From JANOBD01 sp031411495 (GTDB lineage: Bacteria > Planctomycetota > Phycisphaerae > Tepidisphaerales > Tepidisphaeraceae), in NCBI GenBank assembly GCA_031411495.1, contig JANOBD010000148.1:124001-188000 (forward strand): a stretch of DNA of 64,000 bases. Reading direction: 5' to 3'. Shown here in pieces: positions 24,638 through 32,028 of the stretch. A program made the position numbers and the translations under genes. The notes beneath the pieces are model-generated. The model was not told where the DNA came from and ran no database searches. It saw nothing but the letters and a program-made list of their open reading frames with translations. Every line of letters begins with the position of its first letter. The first letter of the stretch is position 1.

Positions 24638-24940
24638 GTGTTCACTCACGTCGTCATGTTCTGGCTGAAGAAGGATGCGCCGGCAAGCGCGAAGCAGCAA
24701 CTGCTCGACGATTGCCGCAAATACCTTGCGCCGATTCCGACGCTCAAGTTTTTCGATGCCGGCAAACCCGCGATGACGCCGCGCGACGTCGTGGACAATT
24801 CCTACGACGTCGGCCTGTTGACCGTCTTCGCCGATCGCGCGGGGCACGACGCGTACCAGGCGCACGAGATGCATCAGACGTTCATCGCGCGGAACAAGCC
24901 GCACTTTGACCGGATCCAGATCTACGACTTCGTCGCTTAA
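24638..24940 (+). CDS. Dabb-family (stress-responsive alpha/beta barrel) protein
   Basis: A 100-residue ferredoxin-like dimeric alpha/beta-barrel protein. The family start FTHVVMFWLKKDA and the late segment YQAHEMHQTFIARNKPHFDRIQIYDF are typical Dabb features. The GTG at 24638 is preferred because AGGAGG lies 5 nt upstream; the frame stays open to a TTG at 24614. The biochemical role of most Dabb proteins is unknown. It sits 28 bp after asnB and may be cotranscribed. Confidence 0.85.
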   Translation: MFTHVVMFWLKKDAPASAKQQLLDDCRKYLAPIPTLKFFDAGKPAMTPRDVVDNSYDVGLLTVFADRAGHDAYQAHEMHQTFIARNKPHFDRIQIYDFVA

Positions 24941-24970
24941 CCCGCCGAGTCGATGAACCGGAGCCGCATT

Positions 24971-25543
24971 TCATTCCAGCGGCGGCAACTTCCCGAGCTT
25001 GCGCTGCAGGCTGCGGCGATGGATGCCGAGCTTTCGCGCCGCCTGCGAGATGTTTCCACCACAGTCGGCCAGAATGCGCTGAATGTGTTCCCATTCGACG
25101 CGCGCGAGGCTCGGCGTGGTATCGGGCACCTGGGCGCCGGCGTCGGGGTCGCGCTCGAAGGTCTGCAGGATCTGATCGGTGTCGACCGGCTTGGTGAGGT
25201 AGTCGCGCGCGCCGCGCCGAACCGCTTCGACCGCCGTCGCAATGCTGCCGTATCCGGTCAGCACGATGATGTCGATGTCCGGATCGATCTTTGCCAGTTC
25301 GTTGATCAGGTCGAGCCCGCTCATGCCCGGCATGCGCATGTCGACGATCGCGCGTTCCGGCGAGTGTCGCTTGGCGAGCACGACGCCTTCCTCGGCGTTC
25401 GTCGCCTGATAGACCTCATAGCCGCGCTGGTTGAGGGCGCGCACGAGCCGGGTGCGGAAGATCTGATCGTCGTCCACCAGCAGGATGCGGGGGAGAGTGG
25501 ACTTGACGGGCGCTACGCCCGCGTTGGGAGAAACCTGAGTCAT
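24971..25543 (-). CDS. regA: Response regulator, RegA/ActR/PrrA type
   Basis: A 190-residue two-domain regulator. The receiver has ILLVDDDQIF, phospho-acceptor Asp in AIVDMRMPGMSG (about residue 68), Thr in IVLTGYGS and Lys in LTKPVD. The C-terminal Fis-type helix-turn-helix is GNISQAARKLGIHRRSLQRKL. This layout and length match RegA/ActR rather than NtrC, because no AAA domain is present. The ATG overlaps the kinase stop (ATGA), and AGGAG precedes it. It probably activates genes in response to redox state through the adjacent RegB-like kinase. Confidence 0.92.
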   Translation of the reverse strand: MTQVSPNAGVAPVKSTLPRILLVDDDQIFRTRLVRALNQRGYEVYQATNAEEGVVLAKRHSPERAIVDMRMPGMSGLDLINELAKIDPDIDIIVLTGYGSIATAVEAVRRGARDYLTKPVDTDQILQTFERDPDAGAQVPDTTPSLARVEWEHIQRILADCGGNISQAARKLGIHRRSLQRKLGKLPPLE

Positions 25544-26838
25544 AGGAGAGCTCCTTTCAAGCTCGGGTCCGCCTTGTTCGGCGAACTTCGGATCGGGAAA
25601 TACAGTCGGGCGAGCGTCCCCTTGCCGGTGTGGCTGTGGAGCTCGAGTCGACCATCGTTGTTTTCAATCACCAGCTTCACCAGGAAGAGGCCCATCCCCA
25701 TGCCGCGGCCCATTTCCTTGGTGGTGAAGAACGGCTCGCCGGCGCGCTTGAGCACTTCCGGCGGCATTCCGCTGCCCTGGTCTTCGACTTCCACCAGGAT
25801 TTCCGTTTCGGTTTTCTTGAGCCGCAGGGCGATCGTCGAATCGGGTGGCGAGGCTTCGAATCCGTTGCGCAGCAACACGCCCACGGCGCGGAGAATCGCC
25901 CGCGAAGAGAGGACGAACGACTCGGCGCCGGGGAAAACCTCCGGCAGCACATGGCACTTGCGATCTTCGGTGAGATCGGCGATCGCGCCTTCGATGAACT
26001 CGGCGGCGCTGACCACGCGCGCCTCGTAGCGCAGGTCGTCGCCCACTTCAAGTCGCATCCGATTGAGAATGCCGCGGCAGCGATCGACCTCGGTACGGAT
26101 CAGCTTCGCGTCTTCGACGATACCTTCATCCACGCCGGCCTTGATCGCGGCGATTTCGAGTTCCTTCGAGACGATGGCGATCGTTCCCAATGGCGAGCCG
26201 AGCTCGTGGGCGGCGCCGGCGGCGAGGGCCGTCACCGCGGCAAATCGGGCGCTTCGCTCGCTGCGCTCGCGCATCTGTGCCAGTTGGAAATCCCGCGTGA
26301 GCAGCGATCGGTGAAGCTGTCCGACAAAGTAGGCGATCAGGAAAGCGATCAGAACCAGCGACACCCATGCCCCGACATTCGTCGCCCAACTGGGCAGGCT
26401 TTGCCCCTCCGTGGAGAGCGTGACGTGCCAGGCGAATTGCAGCCCGAAGCATGCGGCCGAGAGCGCGACGACCGTCCACGACCACGCCGGGCTCAGCAGG
26501 AGCACGGCAAGGACGATATGGACGACGTAGAGCGTGCAAAACGGATTAGTCGGGCCGCCGGTCAGCGCCAGAATCGCACTGAGGAGCAGGACATCGACGA
26601 GCATCACGCCCGGCAGCAGCCACGGCGGCGGCGAGCGGCGAAGGGACGAAAACTGCAGGAAGAGGTTGGTGACCAGCGTCGCCGCGATCACGCAGCCGAT
26701 CGCCACCAGCGGTAATTTGATCCCCAGCACAATCACCGCGACCGCGGTTGCGGCAAGCTGTCCGAACACGGCCAGCCAGCGAATCCGCGTGAGCCAGTTC
26801 ACGACGATCTGCGGGGCTTCTGCGGACGGCGTACGCAT
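25540..26838 (-). CDS. regB: Redox-sensing histidine kinase, RegB/PrrB type
   Basis: A 432-residue membrane kinase with about six hydrophobic segments in residues 20-175. The loop GGPTNPF (94-100) matches the GGxxNPF quinone-site motif of RegB. The H-box is GAAHELGSPLGT with His211. Cys254 lies in EVDRCRGIL, the position of the redox-active cysteine in the cytosolic part of RegB. The ATPase region has an N-box (LLRNGFEAS), EDQGSGMP and GRGMGMGLFLVK. It is first in a two-gene operon with regA. Both sensing features being intact suggests control by ubiquinone/menaquinone pool and thiol state. Confidence 0.93.
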   Translation of the reverse strand: MRTPSAEAPQIVVNWLTRIRWLAVFGQLAATAVAVIVLGIKLPLVAIGCVIAATLVTNLFLQFSSLRRSPPPWLLPGVMLVDVLLLSAILALTGGPTNPFCTLYVVHIVLAVLLLSPAWSWTVVALSAACFGLQFAWHVTLSTEGQSLPSWATNVGAWVSLVLIAFLIAYFVGQLHRSLLTRDFQLAQMRERSERSARFAAVTALAAGAAHELGSPLGTIAIVSKELEIAAIKAGVDEGIVEDAKLIRTEVDRCRGILNRMRLEVGDDLRYEARVVSAAEFIEGAIADLTEDRKCHVLPEVFPGAESFVLSSRAILRAVGVLLRNGFEASPPDSTIALRLKKTETEILVEVEDQGSGMPPEVLKRAGEPFFTTKEMGRGMGMGLFLVKLVIENNDGRLELHSHTGKGTLARLYFPIRSSPNKADPSLKGALL

Positions 26839-26909
26839 ATCGGATATAATTGTCTTTTTATCCTTGAAGGCAAGTGGTCGTGCGAGATTCTGTCACCTGC
26901 GACGATTCG

Positions 26910-27575
26910 TCACGGCTTGGCCGGCTGAGTTGTCGCGGCGAAAGCGACGTTTATCCGGTCATCCAGCGTCTTTCCGTCGATCGAATATCGCATCTCCAGC
27001 GAATCGATCGGATCCGTGCCCGGAACTTCCAGGATCATCCAGATGACGCTGTCGGGGGGCAGCATGTACCCATAGCGCTGCAGCTCTGCACGCACGTCGA
27101 GCGTTAACATCTTCTGCTCATACGCATTCAGCTTCGCGGGCCATTCCTTTGCGCCGCGGTGCGCGGTGAATTGGAAGAGCGACGGCAGCGGGGCGAACTT
27201 CGAGTTCCATCCGATGAGCGCGACATGAAAGGCGCCGCCGTCCGCGCCCGTGGCGATGCACTGCAGTGAGCGCTTCTCCGACATCACCGGCTTTGCGTCG
27301 GGTCCGCTGCCGATTCGAACCAGGCCCGATTGAAGGTGGAGGAATTGCGTCGCGATCGAATCGACGAACTCGCTCGTTGCCGGCGGCACGATGCGCGGCA
27401 GCGCCGGGTTCGCGGGGTTCGGATCGTTGTACACAACCGCCGACTGCGGCGCCGGCGGATTCATGCCCGCCGCGCCCTTCTTGTATGCCTTCATGGTCAT
27501 GATGGTCAGCCCCGGCGCCATCACGGCCATAAACACTGCGAGAAAGATCCAGTTCGCCCGCGTTTCGCTCTTCAT
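26910..27575 (-). CDS. Membrane-anchored hypothetical protein
   Basis: 221 residues of unknown function. One N-terminal membrane helix (about 10-27, IFLAVFMAVMAPGLTIM) precedes a Pro-rich linker and a predicted periplasmic domain of about 160 residues. A C-terminal acidic and Ala/Thr tail ends TTQPAKP, like several other envelope proteins here. The start at 27575 follows CTGGAG and begins MKSETRANW. The frame is open to 27746, but those residues are basic and low-complexity. No family was recognised. Confidence 0.6.
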   Translation of the reverse strand: MKSETRANWIFLAVFMAVMAPGLTIMTMKAYKKGAAGMNPPAPQSAVVYNDPNPANPALPRIVPPATSEFVDSIATQFLHLQSGLVRIGSGPDAKPVMSEKRSLQCIATGADGGAFHVALIGWNSKFAPLPSLFQFTAHRGAKEWPAKLNAYEQKMLTLDVRAELQRYGYMLPPDSVIWMILEVPGTDPIDSLEMRYSIDGKTLDDRINVAFAATTQPAKP

Positions 27576-27718
27576 GGTGTCAACTCCAGGATCCGATCGT
27601 AGCGGGCCAACGGGCGCAACTGAAAGCCGCCGGCGGAATGTCTTGCAGATTCCCGCCGGTGCCTTAGGCTCTCCTCCGAGCGACACCGTTTCGCACTTTT
27701 TGACACCAGGAGCCAGGC

Positions 27719-28981
27719 ATGAAACGTCGCACCGTCGCCGCCGCACTGATGCTGCTCACGACGACGGCATTCGTCCTCGCCGGAAAGCAGGGGAGCGTCG
27801 TCACCGTCGGCGGCGACCGCATCACCGGCGACATTACTGAAACCCGTGAAACCATCACCATCGTCCGCAAGGGGGTCACGACGGTCTTTCCGCGCGACGA
27901 GATCGTGAATATCGATTACTCCACCTATGCCGAGCGGTTCGAAATCGCCCTCAAGGCGCTCGCCGCCGACGATGTGGATGGCCGGCTCACGCTCGCGCGG
28001 GAGGCGTTTGACCAGCGTGAATACGTTCTCGCTCAGCGCGCCGTCGACGAAGCGATCAACATCAACCCCTTGAGCCGTGCGGCAATGGAACTGAGCCATT
28101 CCATCACCAGCCAGATCACATTGGATGCGCAGAAGAAAAAGCCCGCCAGCGCGCCAACCCCGGCATCTCCAAGCACGACCGATCCCGCCACCACCGCGCC
28201 GAACCGGGAGTTCACGCCCGACAAGCGCCATTTTCGCGGCATGAATCCCGACCAGATCAACATCGTCCGGCAAAAGGAACTCCAGACCGGAGACAACGTG
28301 CGCGTTCAGTTCCGCAACAACGTCAAGAAGGCGTTCGTCGACGCGCAGCCGGGCATGACCTTCCGCGACTTCAGCACCCTCACCGACACCGCGCAGGCGC
28401 TGCAGATCCTTCAGCGCGGAACCGATGACCAGAAGCGCGATGTGATGATCCTCTCGGACCCGACGTCGATCCAGAGTTTCGGGCGACGGCTGCAGACCGC
28501 CGTCCTGCAGGGCTGCGCGACCAGCCAGTGTCACGGTGGGAACGCGGCCGGCAATTTCAAGCTCCTCAGCGGCACGCCGGACGGGTCGACGCTCGTCACG
28601 AACTTCTACCTGCTCATGCAGTACCGCCAGAGGAACAAGAATGTCGATGGGTCGGTGTTCGCGCCGGATGAGAGTCAGATGGTCGATCGCGGCCACGCGC
28701 GCGAGTCGCTGCTCTATCAGTTCGCGCTGCCGCGTGCGCGGGCGACGGTGAAACACCCCGAGGTCCGCCGCTGGGACGGCATCGTGACCAACGAGACGGA
28801 CCGACTCGCGACCGACATCGAGACGTGGATGAACAAGGAACTCGCGCCGGTCGCGCCGCAGTACGGATTCGACTTCTCGCTGCTTCCCACGACCCAGCCT
28901 GCCACCGAGCCGACGACCGCGGCAGCGCAAGCGACCGAAGAAACGCCCACGACCGATCCTGCCACGAAATCCGCCGATTGA
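27719..28981 (+). CDS. Secreted protein with one CX4CH haem-type motif
   Basis: 420 residues with a signal peptide (about 1-21). The N-terminal part has a small beta domain (VTVGGDRITGDITETRETIT, then EIVNIDYSTY), followed by a TPR-like helical stretch (about 72-135) and a Thr/Pro/Ala linker. The C-terminal half contains GCATSQCHGG, i.e. Cys266-x4-Cys271-His272, a pattern seen in planctomycete haem proteins (e.g. GCNSGGCHGK). The tail is Thr/Pro-rich. It is probably periplasmic and may bind one c-type haem through a non-standard spacing. AGGAG precedes the ATG. Confidence 0.65.
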   Translation: MKRRTVAAALMLLTTTAFVLAGKQGSVVTVGGDRITGDITETRETITIVRKGVTTVFPRDEIVNIDYSTYAERFEIALKALAADDVDGRLTLAREAFDQREYVLAQRAVDEAININPLSRAAMELSHSITSQITLDAQKKKPASAPTPASPSTTDPATTAPNREFTPDKRHFRGMNPDQINIVRQKELQTGDNVRVQFRNNVKKAFVDAQPGMTFRDFSTLTDTAQALQILQRGTDDQKRDVMILSDPTSIQSFGRRLQTAVLQGCATSQCHGGNAAGNFKLLSGTPDGSTLVTNFYLLMQYRQRNKNVDGSVFAPDESQMVDRGHARESLLYQFALPRARATVKHPEVRRWDGIVTNETDRLATDIETWMNKELAPVAPQYGFDFSLLPTTQPATEPTTAAAQATEETPTTDPATKSAD

Positions 28982-28988
28982 GATCACG

Positions 28989-29423
28989 ATGTCGCCGATC
29001 TATTTGCTGACCATCCTCGTGGGCGCGTTCGTGGCGATCCTGACGATCGACCATGGCTACCGCCGCCGCCGCGCGTCGCTGATCGCCGGGATCGGCGCCG
29101 AGTTCAAGATGAACTATTCGCCGCTAGATCGCTTCGCGCTCACCGAGCGCCTGTCCGCTTCGCCGCGCTGGTTGATGCGCGCCAGCGACCTGAGCGTGAA
29201 GGACGTGCTGTATGCGTCGCAGAACGGCATGCGCTGCTTCGTCGCGACGGCCAAGTGCCGCTGGTCGCTGGATCAGGAGGTGAGCCGATTCGTCATTCGC
29301 ATCACCGAGCGAGCCGATCACCAATCCGATTTCGAGATCGCGTGGGAAGCGAGCGATCACTCGCCAGGCGATGCGGCGGTCTATCGGAAACTGCTCGGCG
29401 AGTGGTGTGGGCAGGGACGGTAA
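28989..29423 (+). CDS. Small membrane-anchored hypothetical protein
   Basis: 144 residues. An N-terminal helix (about 3-20, IYLLTILVGAFVAILTI) is followed by a basic stretch (YRRRR) and a soluble domain with no recognised motif. The start is 8 bp after the stop of the CX4CH protein, so the two are probably cotranscribed and act in the same compartment. Codon use resembles neighbouring genes. Confidence 0.6.
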   Translation: MSPIYLLTILVGAFVAILTIDHGYRRRRASLIAGIGAEFKMNYSPLDRFALTERLSASPRWLMRASDLSVKDVLYASQNGMRCFVATAKCRWSLDQEVSRFVIRITERADHQSDFEIAWEASDHSPGDAAVYRKLLGEWCGQGR

Positions 29424-29561
29424 GTCCAAGTCGTCTGCGTGCGCGCAAAGGACATAACGTAATGCCGCCCGCGGCCTGGCCCGCCGCAGTGTCGGCCGGT
29501 TCGGCGTCGCGGTCGCCACGCCACACGGCCATCGCGACTCATCGGGCTCGCCCACCGGCGT

Positions 29562-30446
29562 TCACTCCACGGCCCAGCTGATCTGTCGGGGCAGATAGAC
29601 GTAGTGGTAGAGGCTCTCCTCGGGCTGGAGGATCACTTTGGCCGTCGGCTTGTAGCGACGGTCCTCCATGTCGGTGAGCAGCACCGGTTTGGTCGAGCCG
29701 TCGGGGAGCGTCGCGACGGCCGAGACCTCGTAGTTTGCGGCGGGCAGGTCGTTCAAGTTGTCGAACCCGCTCCCGTCCGCCCGCCACGTTCGCTCGACGG
29801 TCAACTGCTTGCCCTCGGAGCCGTCGATCAGCTTCGAGGTCGGCTTCAACGTCCAGGTGACCTTGCTGCCGTCGGGCAGCGGTTTCACGTTCTGCCCGAT
29901 GTCGTCCCGAAACGTCGAGGCGATCAGGCGGATCGTGCTGCCGAACCAGTGCGTCGCATTGTTGGCATCCGGATTTGGCGTGCCCGGCCGGGCTCCGGTC
30001 AGGCGCCAGACGAAGTTCTGCGCGATGCCCGGCGTGCTTTCGCGCGTGCCCTTCGCGGGGTCGACCGGTTCGAGCCAGAGGCTGTACTTCTTGCCCTCGA
30101 ACGGGACGGTGATCGTGCCGTAGGGCGGCTTGAACAGGCCCTGCGGGAGCTTGAGGTTGAACGTGCCGTCCGCGCCGACCGGGGGCTTGAAGGTGTTGTT
30201 CTCGCCGACCTCGGTGACGCCGCTGATGCTGACTTCGTACTCGACGCCGGCCGTCGTGATCGGCGATCCATCCGCGCGGGTGATGCGGCCGGTGAAATGG
30301 CCGGGCTCGGCGGGCGCGTTGGCGGCGGCATCCGTCTTCCCGCCGGGCGGGGCCGCGGCGGTGCTGGATGAGCCGTCACAGCCGATCGAACCGGCAACGG
30401 CCACCACGAGCAGCAAGGCCAGACGATGCGAAAGCCGATCATTCAT
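29562..30446 (-). CDS. Lipoprotein with carboxypeptidase-regulatory-like domain
   Basis: 294 residues. The signal peptide ends in the lipobox AGSIGC (Cys at about 23), followed by a low-complexity Ser/Ala/Pro/Gly linker. GHFTGRITRADGSPITTAGVEYEV suggests a transthyretin-like carboxypeptidase-regulatory fold of the type often found in planctomycete lipoproteins. The C-terminal half (PTAKVILQPEESLYHYVYLP) is unassigned. The frame extends to 30527, but the signal peptide sets the start at 30446. It is a probable outer-membrane or periplasmic-face lipoprotein. Confidence 0.65.
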   Translation of the reverse strand: MNDRLSHRLALLLVVAVAGSIGCDGSSSTAAAPPGGKTDAAANAPAEPGHFTGRITRADGSPITTAGVEYEVSISGVTEVGENNTFKPPVGADGTFNLKLPQGLFKPPYGTITVPFEGKKYSLWLEPVDPAKGTRESTPGIAQNFVWRLTGARPGTPNPDANNATHWFGSTIRLIASTFRDDIGQNVKPLPDGSKVTWTLKPTSKLIDGSEGKQLTVERTWRADGSGFDNLNDLPAANYEVSAVATLPDGSTKPVLLTDMEDRRYKPTAKVILQPEESLYHYVYLPRQISWAVE

Positions 30447-31122
30447 AGAACTCTTTCCGTGCGGGGTAACATCCATTAACGAGCCATTGGGTCCGGTTAG
30501 CGCCAACCGCAATAGCCCCCTTGGCATTGACGCAACTCTAAGTGCCGGCAGAGGTGGGTCAATTCAAATTGCGAAGAATGCGTTCCCTCCAACGAGGCGC
30601 GAATCGTGTTTGTGCATCGGCAAACGCGGGCCGGCGACTTGCGGTCCCTTTCCGCAGAATGTCCGACGCTCGCGCGAAACGTCGGCAGCTCTCGCCAAAT
30701 CGGCAATGCTCAGAGACACAGGGACAATCAAAGGACTGGGAACTCGTTGTCGAACGTCGAGCGTGCACACGATTCATTCCCGTAAAGTAAACGCGACTGC
30801 GAACGCGTTTTGGATCGCCGCTCACAATTGAGCATCGATCGGCGTGCATTCAAGCGTCTTCGCCTCAGGCCGTTACCGATCGTCGTCCCGCCTTGTGCGC
30901 TGCGCGCAAACGCGTTTTCGCGCAGCGCGCGCGGATATTGGAAGCGCTCATTGAAAAGGAAATACGCGGCACCGATCGACGGGCGCATTCGATGACCCGC
31001 GGTGACCCACAATGACCCATTTCGGAGCAGTTTCGGATGCCCATCTTTCCACGCAGGCTGCCGGATCAATGCGTCGTGCCGGGACCGACTCCAGGGCGGG
31101 GGCGATGGCTCTCCTGCGGTGT
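30447..31122. other. 676-bp gene-free region
   Basis: No credible coding frame was found in either strand; short open frames overlap without start context. The notable element is the 32-bp palindrome at 30897-30928. The region lies between the divergent-side start of the lipoprotein and the 3' end of scpA, so it should contain only the lipoprotein promoter. Confidence 0.65.
30897..30928. repeat. Nested 32-bp palindrome
   Basis: GCGCTGCGCG (30897-30906) and CGCGCAGCGC (30919-30928) are perfect reverse complements. They enclose a second perfect palindrome, AAACGCGTTT (30908-30917). Only the two bases joining the parts (C30907 and T30918) do not pair. No T-run follows on either strand, so it does not resemble an intrinsic terminator. 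Confidence 0.75.
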
Positions 31123-32028
31123 TTACTCCGGATTCGCATCGTCGTCGAGCGGCTCGGCGGGCTCTTCATCGGCCAGGTGCAGGCTGGCGCCGCGGAAGGT
31201 CTTGCGGTGCTCTTCGGGTGCGATCTCGAGGGCGATGTCGTCCGTCTCGTCGCTGAATCGGGCGATGACCCGCTTCTCGCGGATCAGTTCCAGCAGCGCG
31301 AGGAAGACGCCGATCATCTCGCTGCGCGATCGCCGCGCGACGAACAGCTGCTTGAGGGTTTGTGCGCCGTCGCGCTGGAGCCGGTCCTCGATGTCGGCGG
31401 CGTGGAGGTCGATCGGCGTGTCGTCGTCGACGACCTCGTGGACCTTCTTCCGGACGCCGATCTCGCCCATCAGCTTGGTGAACGCGCCCAGCAGATCCCA
31501 GATCTGCACTTCGTCGAGGTCCAGCGGCGGCGGCTCGTCGGACTTTTCTTCGCGGAGCGCGGGCTGCCTTGGGAAGCGGCTTTGGAAGGTCTTCTGTTGT
31601 CGCTCGAGCGCGCTGGCGTGGTCTTTGAAGCGCTTGTACTCGAGCAGCTGCTTGATGAGCTCGGCCCGCGGATCGGCGAGCTGGTCGGCGGCGGTGGGCG
31701 AGCCGTCTTCGCTCACAGCCGGCGGCGTTGGGAGGAGCATGGCGCTCTTGATCTCCATCAGCGTCGCCGCCATCACCAGGAAGTCGCCGATGGTGTCGAT
31801 GTCGATACCGTGCTCGTCCTTGGCCGAGCGCAGGAGGTCGATGTAGTGGATATAGCTTTCGGTGATCCGCGCGATGGGGATGTCGAACACGTCCAGCTCA
31901 TCGCGCTTGATGAGATAGAGCAGGAGGTCCATCGGACCGTTGAAGACATCGAGTTCGACTCGCCAATCCATCGCACCATCCTTGATAACCCGCATCGTAA
32001 CGATCCGCGTCGACGCGGCCAGCTTCAT
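31123..32028 (-). CDS. scpA: Segregation and condensation protein A
   Basis: A 301-residue ScpA kleisin that bridges the SMC ATPase for chromosome condensation. The N-terminal signature VELDVFNGPMDLLLYLIKRDELDVFDIPIARITESYI is typical, followed by the helical GDFLVMAATLMEIKSAMLLP. The C-terminal winged-helix region includes RSRSEMIGVFLALLELIREKRV. The start at 32028 overlaps the stop of the preceding gene (ATGA). A shorter start at MDWRVELDVF (31971) would match most ScpA proteins better. scpB is not adjacent. Confidence 0.93.
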   Translation of the reverse strand: MKLAASTRIVTMRVIKDGAMDWRVELDVFNGPMDLLLYLIKRDELDVFDIPIARITESYIHYIDLLRSAKDEHGIDIDTIGDFLVMAATLMEIKSAMLLPTPPAVSEDGSPTAADQLADPRAELIKQLLEYKRFKDHASALERQQKTFQSRFPRQPALREEKSDEPPPLDLDEVQIWDLLGAFTKLMGEIGVRKKVHEVVDDDTPIDLHAADIEDRLQRDGAQTLKQLFVARRSRSEMIGVFLALLELIREKRVIARFSDETDDIALEIAPEEHRKTFRGASLHLADEEPAEPLDDDANPE

